From the NCBI RefSeq assembly GCF_001418345.1, contig NZ_LIPW01000009.1:1-51803 (forward strand): 51,803 bases of DNA, in the 5' to 3' direction. The notes beneath the pieces were generated by a model. The model ran no database searches, had not been told where the DNA came from, and saw nothing but the letters and a program-made list of their open reading frames with translations. Positions 26,966-34,973 of the stretch are shown here, piece after piece; the stretch's first letter is position 1; the number at the start of each line of letters is the position of its first letter. The stretch is from Pseudidiomarina woesei (GTDB taxonomy: Bacteria; Pseudomonadota; Gammaproteobacteria; Enterobacterales; Alteromonadaceae). The position numbers and the translations under genes are program-made.

Positions 26966-28153
26966 GTGCATTACTCTCGCGGATACTTGAGCACACTGAT
27001 GATACCGGTGCTGGCTGGTTTGCTGGCGCTTTTTGTGGGTATTGCATCATCGCAGCATGAAATACAAAAGCGTTGGCATTTACAAAGTGCGGCGGACGCT
27101 ATGGTACTCAGTGCTGCCACAATAATGGCGCGTGAGATGAACATATTGGCAGTATTTAACCGAGCTATCGTAGCGAACCAGGTTGCCCAAGCCCAGTTGC
27201 TTGGACTCAGCAGCTGGTATAGCAATATTGACTCTGCGTCAGAGCGTCTAGCTTTGGTCACATTTTGGGTTCCCTATGTTAATGCAGTAACTGCGCAGTT
27301 GTCGCGAATTATCGCAACTATCGATAGACCATTACAGCAGCTTATTCAAATAGGTTTAGCGCTACAAGAGACTTTGATTACCGCTATACAACTGGCGCAA
27401 GTGACAGTTCGGTTCTCGTTTGCTCAGATTATTCCAGAAAGCCTTGCGCAACTTGCTCGCCTGCAAAATATTGAGAGCGAACAATGGTCTTTGGTACATA
27501 GCCCCGGACTGGTAAATTTTCCATGGTTATGGTGGACGTTTATCCCACTACAATCAGCAACCAATGACGATGAAAGGTTAGCTAACCTGATACGCCGCAG
27601 CCGTGATCCTTTTTCCAAGTCTCGTACTTTTAATTGGTTCAACGCTGGTTTAGTTAAAGGTAAGAAAGCCGGTGGCACGGAACTGGTCATATCAAGTCAT
27701 GGCGATTGGTCATGGCAAGCGCTCGATACTGTTGCCGTGCATATAGATATGCTATTTCGCCGCGAAGAAATACCTTGGGGAAATGGCGTTTCTTATCGAG
27801 GCGAGAGAATTGGCCGTGCAGATCCCACACAGTTTGGAGCTAGCGCGAGAACTAATCCACGAGCAACACAGTGGGCTTTGACTGACCAAGTGGCGAAGGG
27901 GCGAGTCAATAGCTCGAGTTACTTTGATCGTGACGATCTGAGTGCCGCAGAATGGCCAAAGGTATTGCTTATTTTTGAGCAGGCTGTGGCAAAAGCCGGA
28001 GTTCGTTATAGTCGCCCAGCAAGCGTCTTTCCCCGAGCTGATAACAAGCCAGAAAAAGCGAACCTATACAATGCGTTGTGGCAACCTGAGCTGCAGCAGC
28101 TCACGACCGCAGAAAAACTTATGATTACGCAATTTCGTGCGGCGCAATCATAA
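26966..28153 (+). CDS. TadG-like membrane-anchored protein of the Tad locus
   Basis: The 395-residue protein has one N-terminal membrane helix (about residues 11-28, MIPVLAGLLALFVGIASS) and then KRWHLQSAADAMVLSAATIMAREMN, which resembles the TadG-type segment rich in AADA after the anchor. The rest is predicted to be extracytoplasmic and matches nothing I recognise. It lacks a G|xxxxE leader. The start is GTG at 26966, seven bases after GGAG and one base after the stop of the pilin-like gene; the stop shares a base with the next start. Confidence 0.62.
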   Translation: MHYSRGYLSTLMIPVLAGLLALFVGIASSQHEIQKRWHLQSAADAMVLSAATIMAREMNILAVFNRAIVANQVAQAQLLGLSSWYSNIDSASERLALVTFWVPYVNAVTAQLSRIIATIDRPLQQLIQIGLALQETLITAIQLAQVTVRFSFAQIIPESLAQLARLQNIESEQWSLVHSPGLVNFPWLWWTFIPLQSATNDDERLANLIRRSRDPFSKSRTFNWFNAGLVKGKKAGGTELVISSHGDWSWQALDTVAVHIDMLFRREEIPWGNGVSYRGERIGRADPTQFGASARTNPRATQWALTDQVAKGRVNSSSYFDRDDLSAAEWPKVLLIFEQAVAKAGVRYSRPASVFPRADNKPEKANLYNALWQPELQQLTTAEKLMITQFRAAQS

Positions 28154-28692
28154 TGAATAAAGCTCACGTAACTGGACAAGGCATGCTTGAGTTTATTCTT
28201 GCGCTTGGGGTAATAAGTAGTCTTTTAACTTGGGCAATAGCCGAGGTTAATCAAGCGCTAAATAGCCAACATGGCTATTTAAATGACATGCGAAATAACC
28301 TATTTCAACCTTTGTCAAACTCTCAATGGCGGCCGGTTGAGAATGATGCTTTCTCTGATAACGCTGCCCCAGTCACGAATGCTTTTCGTTATTTAATTGG
28401 TGCAGACTTTCCAGTACATAACTTAAAAAGTGTTGGATATGAACAATCGCCTTATGTGCTGGCTCGGCTAACCCACGCGTGGGAAGCATCTTCGTCGGAT
28501 GAGTTATCTAATCGTCCAGCGAAACTTACGGCAACTCATCATTTGAACAGAATTGGTCTGAGCGCATTGCTTGATGTGGTAAGTATTATTCCGCTAGCCA
28601 AAGAACTACGTTCGAGTGATTTGCATCTTGGAAAAGTAGATGTCGATGTTGTTCCTGAAAGTGCTACCTGCCGAGACAGAGAATGTCAGTAG
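28153..28692 (+). CDS. TadE-like pseudopilin of the Tad locus
   Basis: The 179-residue protein begins with a very short leader, MNKAHVTG, followed by QGMLE (Glu at +5 after G8) and the hydrophobic FILALGVISSLLTWAIAEV, a class III prepilin signal as in TadE/TadF. The rest is soluble and of unknown fold, ending in CRDRECQ with two cysteines. The start overlaps the previous stop by one base, and the 3' end overlaps the next gene by 10 nt. No closer family name is justified. Confidence 0.65.
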   Translation: MNKAHVTGQGMLEFILALGVISSLLTWAIAEVNQALNSQHGYLNDMRNNLFQPLSNSQWRPVENDAFSDNAAPVTNAFRYLIGADFPVHNLKSVGYEQSPYVLARLTHAWEASSSDELSNRPAKLTATHHLNRIGLSALLDVVSIIPLAKELRSSDLHLGKVDVDVVPESATCRDRECQ

Positions 28693-29198
28693 CAGCAGCT
28701 TGGTTATGGGCAAATGCTCAGCAGATTAATAATATGGATGGCTTACCACTTTGGCAGTTGAACAGAAACTATGCTGCTTTGGAATTAACAACCAATTTAG
28801 GCTGCCAGCATTACACAGAAATGGCAAACACCCTGTGGTGTGTAACGTCGACATCAATTTGGGTGGTTACGTCGCTAGGGCAACAGCATTATGTTCGCGA
28901 ATTTAAAAAAGAACTGCAGCGACAAAGTGTTGAACGACACCCTTGGTTTGGTCTTGAAGTTGGCCAACAGCATATCGATAGCTTAGTTATGATCACGTAT
29001 TCGAGTGGCTACAGCGCTGACGCCCTAGTAAGGGGCTTTCGACTGCGCAATAGTGGCCGAATCCAGTTTTTCAGGGAGATTGAACATGGACGTTATCACC
29101 TGGTTACACATACCCCCAAAGCCGACATTTTCGTTGTTGCGCAAGGCAACTCTACCTACACCTTTGTGGTGCGCTCAAAGCGGGCAGAGCATGATTGA
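28683..29198 (+). CDS. Unrecognised protein of the Tad locus
   Basis: I do not recognise this 171-residue protein. The first 14 residues (MSVAAAWLWANAQQ) are mildly hydrophobic and could be a short signal, but a clear one is not seen. There are two cysteines (GCQHYTE and LWCVTS) about 12 residues apart, and the C-terminal half is beta-rich (IDSLVMITYSSG, YTFVVRSK). It overlaps the preceding gene by 10 nt and the following one by 113 nt. Position argues for a role in the same pilus or secretion machine. Confidence 0.55.
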   Translation: MSVAAAWLWANAQQINNMDGLPLWQLNRNYAALELTTNLGCQHYTEMANTLWCVTSTSIWVVTSLGQQHYVREFKKELQRQSVERHPWFGLEVGQQHIDSLVMITYSSGYSADALVRGFRLRNSGRIQFFREIEHGRYHLVTHTPKADIFVVAQGNSTYTFVVRSKRAEHD

Positions 29199-29358
29199 AG
29201 TGTTAATGCTTACAGCGGTACTTGGCGCTATATGGTGGCTTCCCGCTACCGCTGAAGGTCATACATTATGGCAACTGCTTAGTCACATTGCAGAAAGCTC
29301 GATTGTCCACTTTCAATGGATATGGAATCGATTTCTGCTAAATCCATTAGTGTTTTAA
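29086..29358 (+). CDS. Small TadE-like pseudopilin overlapping the upstream gene
   Basis: The 90-residue product contains a prepilin-type site, SG33|QSMIE with Glu at +5, followed by the hydrophobic VLMLTAVLGAIWWLP. A good ribosome site (GGGAG) stands eight bases before the ATG at 29086, but this start puts 113 nt inside the preceding gene in another frame. Starting after the overlap (ATG 29191, MIEVLML) would remove the leader. The leader is therefore unusually long (33 residues) unless a non-ATG start is used. The next gene follows 9 bp later. Confidence 0.55.
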   Translation: MDVITWLHIPPKPTFSLLRKATLPTPLWCAQSGQSMIEVLMLTAVLGAIWWLPATAEGHTLWQLLSHIAESSIVHFQWIWNRFLLNPLVF

Positions 29359-29367
29359 GGGGGAGTC

Positions 29368-30120
29368 ATGGCCGCGCAGCGCATCAAAATCATTAGTATT
29401 TTTAGCTTCGCACTGTTACTTAGTCTTGCCAGTTATGAGCTTGTTCAAGAATATGTTGCGGAGCAAACAAGTAAGGAAATTCAACAACATCAAGAGCAGT
29501 TCATTGATGTACTTGTTAGTCGTCAAAGTATTGTTGCTGGTGACATTATTGAATCGGCTGTGTTAGCTAAGCGCAGCTATCCTCAAACCTTAGTTCAAGA
29601 TAGTTGGTTACGTCCAGAAGATGCTGAGCTAATAATCGGACTAGCAGCTGCGCGTTTTATAGAAAAGGGCGAGCCATTATCTCCAGATACACTAGAACCA
29701 TTAGCGGCAAAGACTTTTTCTGAAAACTTAGAGCGCGAGTATGTCGCGGTAACCAGTATGATCTCAAAACCTCAACTGCATAACGGATTGTTGCAGATTG
29801 GTGACCAAGTCACTTTGGTTTCTGCAGGTTTTAATGCTCAAGAAGATGGTTTGATGTTAAATAATATTGAAGTGTTAGCGCTAGATTATTACAGCCAACC
29901 TAACCACTTAGCTTTGACCAATAATGATTACCTTCCAAGCACGATAACCTTTGCTTTTTCCACCGCACAAGCGCTTACTTTTGAGCAAATGCGACGACAA
30001 GGATTTGCTGTTTGGCTGCAACATCCGCAAAGCCAAATTCAAACAACCACCCGAGCCAAAACTATAGCAATTCATTACCTAAACGCCGACAAGGAGGTCG
30101 CGAATGCCAATATTTTTTAG
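29368..30120 (+). CDS. rcpC: CpaB/RcpC-family Flp pilus assembly protein
   Basis: The 250-residue protein has an N-terminal anchor (IISIFSFALLLSLASYEL), then a SAF-type domain starting VLVSRQSIVAGDIIESAVLAKRSYP, the form shared by CpaB/RcpC and flagellar FlgA. A second beta domain with LQIGDQVTLVSAG follows. CpaB acts in the periplasm with the outer-membrane secretin. AAGGGGGAG precedes the ATG. The end overlaps the secretin gene by 17 nt. Confidence 0.85.
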   Translation: MAAQRIKIISIFSFALLLSLASYELVQEYVAEQTSKEIQQHQEQFIDVLVSRQSIVAGDIIESAVLAKRSYPQTLVQDSWLRPEDAELIIGLAAARFIEKGEPLSPDTLEPLAAKTFSENLEREYVAVTSMISKPQLHNGLLQIGDQVTLVSAGFNAQEDGLMLNNIEVLALDYYSQPNHLALTNNDYLPSTITFAFSTAQALTFEQMRRQGFAVWLQHPQSQIQTTTRAKTIAIHYLNADKEVANANIF

Positions 30121-31330
30121 CTTAGCTAGGCTATTAGCCACAATATTCCTATTAGCAGCGTATTCGCACGTTAGTGTTGCTAGTTCTGTGCGTGAGCAGG
30201 CAATTCAACTAAAGCTTGGTGAAGTTCATGTAATTGATGTCGGTGATGTGTCTGACGTCATTGTTGGCAATGAAGAGTTGCTTTCCGTACAGCTAGTAGA
30301 TCAAGAACTGTTAGTAATTAAGGCATTGAAAAATGGGCACACAGAATTACTACTTCGCTATCAAGATAAAAATAAACTACACCGGATAAGTATATCTATT
30401 GCTTCTTTAGCTCCTACAAATGAACAAGTGCAACTTGCTTGGTTGTCTGAGCACATGCCAGAGTTATCAATTAGTGAACATGAAAATTTTGTGCTTATTT
30501 CTGGCTCACTTTCTAAGTCAAAATATGAGTTATTAAAACAGCAATCAGCCTTACACAAACATTGGTTGCTACAGGTCAGCGTTGAACCCGAGAAACAGGG
30601 GCGAATGATTGAACTAGAAGTGAAGATTTTAGAGGTGAAAAGGCAATATGCGCGCCAATTGGGTATTCGTTGGCCAGGTTCTTACACTGGGCCGCAAATT
30701 AGTGAGAGTGCCGAAAACTGGATAACCTTGCCGGTAGAGATTCAGTCAACCTTAAACTTACTTGAGCAGAGTGGACATGCGCGCATACTGGCGGAGCCGA
30801 AATTAGTTGCAGCTAGTGGGCAACAAGCAGAATTCTTGGTCGGAGGAGAGTTCCCAATCCCCCAAGTTGTTGGCCAAGGTTTACAAGATGTATCTTTCCG
30901 AGAGTACGGGATAGCATTAGATATGGCGCCTGTCGATTTAGGACAGAAAGGCATATCTACTTCAATAAAAGCTGAAATCAGCACCATCGATCCAGCAACT
31001 AGTGTCAATGGTATTCCTGGAATGTTAACCCGCCGCGTTAGCTCATCTATTACCGCAGCAAGTGGAGAACTCATAGTTCTATCTGGATTGTTGAGTCAAG
31101 AGCAATCAACCCAAGCCGACCTATTTCCGTTTCTTAATCAGCTACCCATTCTTGGTGGATTGTTCAGGTCTAAGCAGTTTCGTTCAGCAGAAACTGAGCT
31201 GCTTGTCATCGTTAGCCCGCAATTCAAAGACGATATCGATCAACATAACGTTCGCATCGAAAATGCCCAAGCCGCTATCGACGATTTTCGCATGCAAGCT
31301 TCATGTGTGGGGTTAATTGATGGTCTTTAA
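30104..31330 (+). CDS. rcpA: CpaC/RcpA-family secretin
   Basis: The 408-residue outer-membrane secretin has a signal peptide (to about SVAS), an N-terminal BON-like pilus domain (LKLGEVHVIDVGDVSDVIVGNEEL) and the C-terminal secretin domain with EPKLVAASGQQAEFLVGGEFPIP and the LPILGGLFRS signature. It forms the outer-membrane channel for the Tad pilus. It is shorter than many secretins because the middle N-domains are reduced. AAGGAGG lies inside the end of the rcpC gene, six bases upstream of the ATG. Confidence 0.92.
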   Translation: MPIFFSLARLLATIFLLAAYSHVSVASSVREQAIQLKLGEVHVIDVGDVSDVIVGNEELLSVQLVDQELLVIKALKNGHTELLLRYQDKNKLHRISISIASLAPTNEQVQLAWLSEHMPELSISEHENFVLISGSLSKSKYELLKQQSALHKHWLLQVSVEPEKQGRMIELEVKILEVKRQYARQLGIRWPGSYTGPQISESAENWITLPVEIQSTLNLLEQSGHARILAEPKLVAASGQQAEFLVGGEFPIPQVVGQGLQDVSFREYGIALDMAPVDLGQKGISTSIKAEISTIDPATSVNGIPGMLTRRVSSSITAASGELIVLSGLLSQEQSTQADLFPFLNQLPILGGLFRSKQFRSAETELLVIVSPQFKDDIDQHNVRIENAQAAIDDFRMQASCVGLIDGL

Positions 31331-32492
31331 CAAAGAAATTGCTCATGAGCTTTTAAAGCAAGCTCTTCAGCGCAGTGAAAAAAACATTGAGCAAATGAAC
31401 CACACACAGCTAATGAATTATGCGACTAAGTTAATCCATGATTATTGGTCACTAGAGGTTCAGCAGCAAACAGAAAATTGGTCGACTCTCGTTACTGATA
31501 TTGTTAACGATTGTGTCGGTTTCGGCCCGCTAAGCACGTTGCTTGATGAGCCTAACATTTCAGAAATTATGGTAAATAGATACGACCTTATTTTTGTTGA
31601 GCAAAATGGACAGCTGTCGGTTTCAGATAAGGTATTCAAAAATGAAGCAGAGCTTATTCAAGTAATTGATCGAATCATTACGCCGCTCGGCCGCCGTCTT
31701 GATAGTTCTCAACCTATGGTTGATGCAAGAATGCCCGATGGTTCACGTATCAATGCGGTTCTATCTCCAGTAGCGTTAAACGGAAGTTGTTTGACGGTGC
31801 GGAAGTTTCTAACTCGCCAATTGCAATTTGCTGAATTAGTTAATCAAGGCTCACTATCAGAGTCGGCAGTTAGTTATCTGCAAAAGGCTATTGGCGAGCG
31901 CAGAAATATTTTGATCGCTGGTGGAACAGGCACTGGAAAAACTACGTTACTCAATACCTTAGCAAGTCACATTAACCCTGCTCAGCGCTTAGTTACCATT
32001 GAAGATGCAGCCGAACTTAGGTTGACGCATAGCAACCTAATTGCGTTAGAGGCTCGGCCAGCAAATGCTGAGGGCCGAGGAGCTATTGCTATTCGTGATT
32101 TACTGGTCAATGCGCTACGGATGCGTCCCGATCGAATCATTATTGGCGAATGCCGAGGTGCTGAAGCCATAGATATGCTTCAGGCAATGAACACCGGACA
32201 CGAAGGTTCATTAACAACCCTTCATGCAAATACTGCGCGTGACGCTCTGCAACGCCTAGAAGTTATGGTGTTGATGGCTGGTTTTGATATGCCGTTAATG
32301 GCTATAAGACAACAAATTGCATCGGCAATCGATGTGATCGTGCAGATTCAGCGACAAAGCGATGGGCGTCGCGTAGTTGCTGAAATTTGTGAGGTTACTG
32401 GCATTGATGCACAAGTTATTCAGTTGAGCCAGATGTTTGTGCGCCGTCAGACTGGTCTTGAAAATACGGGAGTATTATCTGAATGGCATTAA
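31320..32492 (+). CDS. tadA: TadA/CpaF-family secretion ATPase
   Basis: The 390-residue hexameric ATPase powers pilus assembly. Walker A is GGTGTGKTT (residues 201-209), the Asp box region is LVTIEDAAELRL, Walker B is RIIIGECRG, and the His box GHEGSLTTLHAN is intact. The N-terminal region (GFGPLSTLLDEPNISEIMVN) is typical of CpaF. GGGG lies seven bases before the ATG at 31320, and the gene overlaps rcpA by 11 nt. A TadZ/CpaE gene, which usually lies between secretin and ATPase, is missing. Confidence 0.95.
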   Translation: MVFNKEIAHELLKQALQRSEKNIEQMNHTQLMNYATKLIHDYWSLEVQQQTENWSTLVTDIVNDCVGFGPLSTLLDEPNISEIMVNRYDLIFVEQNGQLSVSDKVFKNEAELIQVIDRIITPLGRRLDSSQPMVDARMPDGSRINAVLSPVALNGSCLTVRKFLTRQLQFAELVNQGSLSESAVSYLQKAIGERRNILIAGGTGTGKTTLLNTLASHINPAQRLVTIEDAAELRLTHSNLIALEARPANAEGRGAIAIRDLLVNALRMRPDRIIIGECRGAEAIDMLQAMNTGHEGSLTTLHANTARDALQRLEVMVLMAGFDMPLMAIRQQIASAIDVIVQIQRQSDGRRVVAEICEVTGIDAQVIQLSQMFVRRQTGLENTGVLSEWH

Positions 32493-33343
32493 ATCAGCAA
32501 TTGATTCTGGGCGCACTAATACTGACGTGTTGGCTGTGTTTTACCTATGTACTATTTGTGACGGTACGCTTCTGGCAACCTCGCTTGCGAGAATGGTTAA
32601 AGCAGAGCACCGAGCAGTCTTTGGCTGATTTTCTTATCTATATGCCGGCGAGCCAATTCTGGACTAAATTTTCCATAATACTAGCGCCAGTTGCCGTGAT
32701 TGTTGGCTTGTCATTCTCTTTTGTTGTTGGCGCTGCAGTTGCCGCGGCCGGCGTGATAAGTACTTACTTTATAAAAAACGCCTTACTTGCGCGACGGTTA
32801 AATCAAGTAAGTCGCCAGTTACCAGATGGTCTCGATTTGCTAGTCACAGCAATAAGCGCAGGGTTAAGTTTTCAAGCTGCCTTAGAGCAAACAGCGCCGC
32901 AGATACCACGCCCGCTTCGACAAGAATGGGCACTGATGGTGCGTTTAACCAAAACCGGGGACGGAATTTATCCAGCATTAGCAAACTTTTACCAGCGTAT
33001 TAGTAGTGAACCAGTGCTACAGTTTTTGCTAACTGTTCATCTCGGCCTACAGCATGGTGCTCAGCAAGTGGTTGTACTGCAGCGACTTACCCAGTCACTG
33101 CGGCAGCAACATTACGCTGTAGAGCGCGTGAAGAGTCTTTCTGCACAAGCCCGAATGCAAGGCAAGGTTATGTTGCTGCTACCGGTTGGACTCTTTGCTG
33201 TGCTGCATTATATGCATCCTGAAAACACTCAGACCTTGCTTGAAACTTCTGTTGGCAACCTGTTGTTGATAGCCTGCTTAGGTTTGATGATATGCGGACA
33301 TATCATCATTCGAAAAGTATTAGGAATGGCATATGCCGACTAA
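32483..33343 (+). CDS. tadB: TadB-family inner-membrane platform protein
   Basis: The 286-residue protein has N-terminal helices (LILGALILTCWLCFTYVLFV, about residue 7), a second hydrophobic pair near 55-95, a T2SSF domain with LPDGLDLLVTAISAGLSFQAALEQTA, and a C-terminal helix pair. This is the topology of TadB, one of two platform proteins under the ATPase. It overlaps tadA by 10 nt and tadC by 11 nt, so translation is likely coupled. Confidence 0.88.
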   Translation: MALNQQLILGALILTCWLCFTYVLFVTVRFWQPRLREWLKQSTEQSLADFLIYMPASQFWTKFSIILAPVAVIVGLSFSFVVGAAVAAAGVISTYFIKNALLARRLNQVSRQLPDGLDLLVTAISAGLSFQAALEQTAPQIPRPLRQEWALMVRLTKTGDGIYPALANFYQRISSEPVLQFLLTVHLGLQHGAQQVVVLQRLTQSLRQQHYAVERVKSLSAQARMQGKVMLLLPVGLFAVLHYMHPENTQTLLETSVGNLLLIACLGLMICGHIIIRKVLGMAYAD

Positions 33344-34133
33344 GTTAGCGCTAATCACTACAATTGTCTTGCAGAGCCTCATATTATCGGGGCTTTGGTG
33401 GTTTTTACTGACCAAGCTGCAACACAGTACTTGGTTGCATAGTCGCCTGAATATTTGGGTTTCGAAACTGCCAAGTGTTTGGCTGCAGCGTCTGCGTTAT
33501 TACGCAGTTACTCAGACCACAGATAAAACGATTACCCAATGGATAGCGTTACGGTTAGGACAGCTGGTGTCACTGACTTTGCTAGTACTCTTACCTATTA
33601 GTTTTTCATTGAAATTGGGCTTTCTGGTTGTTTTGGTTTGGTACACGCTTTATCACCGAAAGCTCCGTAAACAGTATGTGCGTAAGGTTCTCCGTGAATG
33701 GCCAAACTCACTGGATATGACCGCAATGCTAATGCACTCCGGCCTTTCATTTAGAGCCACGTTACATGCCTTTCAATGCGCGCCCAACAATTCAGCTGCT
33801 TTACGGGAAATGACCCGCGTGCAACGTGCACAACAAAGTGGCTATTCGCTAGAGCAGGCTTTAGATGCTCTGAGTGTAAGAGTTTCCCACCCCTGGATTC
33901 AATTGTTTGTTGGTGCAGTGAAACAAGCTCAAGTAACTGGAGGCGAGCTCGCCAAAACGTTGCAGCGTCAAGCTGAACAATGTCGACAGCAACAACTATT
34001 AGAAGCTGAAAAGCGGGCACAAGAAGTATCAGTGAAATTGATGTTCCCACTCATATTTTGTTTTTTCCCGGTCACTATGTTGCTAATTCTAGGGCCGGTT
34101 TTCATTGGGTTTATAACTGGAGGAGTGATATGA
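33333..34133 (+). CDS. tadC: TadC-family inner-membrane platform protein
   Basis: The 266-residue protein carries a T2SSF domain: WPNSLDMTAMLMHSGLSFRATLHAF and the mirrored VSHPWIQLFVGAVKQAQVTGGELAKTLQRQAEQCR, with membrane helices at the N-terminus, at about residues 80-105 and at the C-terminus (LMFPLIFCFFPVTMLLILGPVFIGF). With TadB it forms the platform. The stop overlaps the next start as ATGA. Confidence 0.88.
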   Translation: MPTKLALITTIVLQSLILSGLWWFLLTKLQHSTWLHSRLNIWVSKLPSVWLQRLRYYAVTQTTDKTITQWIALRLGQLVSLTLLVLLPISFSLKLGFLVVLVWYTLYHRKLRKQYVRKVLREWPNSLDMTAMLMHSGLSFRATLHAFQCAPNNSAALREMTRVQRAQQSGYSLEQALDALSVRVSHPWIQLFVGAVKQAQVTGGELAKTLQRQAEQCRQQQLLEAEKRAQEVSVKLMFPLIFCFFPVTMLLILGPVFIGFITGGVI

Positions 34134-34498
34134 AACAAGGACGTTTTATTCTGCGTAAGTCCGGACGTTGTATATGGCGAGAAGTCAAAGTTATGGAATA
34201 CTTTCCGCAACGTTTAGTAGGTATGTTGTATTTGCGTGTAGCGTCTCCCCAACGGGCTTTTTGGTTTCCTCGGTGCAACGCAATTCACACGTGGGGAATG
34301 CGTTTCGCAATTGATGTTATTGGTTTAGATAAGCAACTTCGCATTGCAACTGTGGTTAGAAATGTGCAGCCGGCGCAAGTGGTTCGATTAGCAGGTGTCG
34401 ACTCAATTATTGAGTGCGAAGCCGGCTGCCCTCTACCGTTAGAAACATGGATAGGTGATTATTTAGAGTTCGCCAACAAGGAGCTATGCTATGAATAA
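34130..34498 (+). CDS. DUF192 family protein inside the Tad locus
   Basis: The 122-residue protein carries the DUF192 core: FWFPRCNAIHTWGMRFAIDVIGLDKQLRI and, later, VVRLAGVDSIIECEAG. DUF192 proteins are small beta-barrel domains of unknown biochemical role and are usually secreted, but no signal peptide is seen here. The ATG at 34130 has GGAGG seven bases upstream and overlaps the tadC stop by 4 nt, so it is co-translated with the platform genes. It overlaps the next gene by 8 nt. Confidence 0.82.
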   Translation: MKQGRFILRKSGRCIWREVKVMEYFPQRLVGMLYLRVASPQRAFWFPRCNAIHTWGMRFAIDVIGLDKQLRIATVVRNVQPAQVVRLAGVDSIIECEAGCPLPLETWIGDYLEFANKELCYE

Positions 34499-34973
34499 CT
34501 TTAAATGGGCAATTGTATTATTAATTAGCTTTGAGTTGCTGGGCTGTAAAACCAATGATGCTTCATTTGAGACTATTGCGCAGATGCAAGAGCTAGCCAC
34601 ACAAGCCTATATTAATGGCGATTTACACTCTGCTGAGGGACTGTGGTCAGACGTAGTTCGAGTTATGCCTGAACACTCTGAAGCATGGTGTCAGCTCGGC
34701 CATATTCACTATCGATTACATCGGTACACAGCTGCCAACAATGCTTACCAGAAGTGCCTGTCTATCAAGCCCGAAAATATTGCTATTTGGCATAATTTAA
34801 CCGCTGTAAAACTGCGAGACGCAAGCGAAACGTTACTTAGCGGAAGTGCTTACTTAACCACCGAACATGACCAGGTTTTAGTTGGTAAATATCAGTTGCT
34901 ATTACGTGAGTTGTTGCGCTTGCATGGTATTGCGGATGGCCTCACTAAAGGTGCCAACGGTCATGAAGAATAA
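34491..34973 (+). CDS. TadD-like TPR lipoprotein
   Basis: The 160-residue protein has a lipoprotein signal ending ELLGC and tandem tetratricopeptide repeats: AYINGDLHSAEGLWSDVVRVMPEHSEAWCQLG and YRLHRYTAANNAYQKCLSIKPENIAIWHNLT. TadD-type TPR lipoproteins help place the secretin and assemble the pilus. AAGGAG stands six bases before the ATG. It overlaps the DUF192 gene by 8 nt and the final gene by 11 nt. Confidence 0.75.
   Translation: MNNFKWAIVLLISFELLGCKTNDASFETIAQMQELATQAYINGDLHSAEGLWSDVVRVMPEHSEAWCQLGHIHYRLHRYTAANNAYQKCLSIKPENIAIWHNLTAVKLRDASETLLSGSAYLTTEHDQVLVGKYQLLLRELLRLHGIADGLTKGANGHEE

Noticed and set aside
28153-29198. Possible frameshift splitting one gene into the 28153 and 28683 genes
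   Set aside because: The first ends naturally with a CRDRECQ tail and the second has its own ATG with a 10-nt overlap like the other junctions in this locus.
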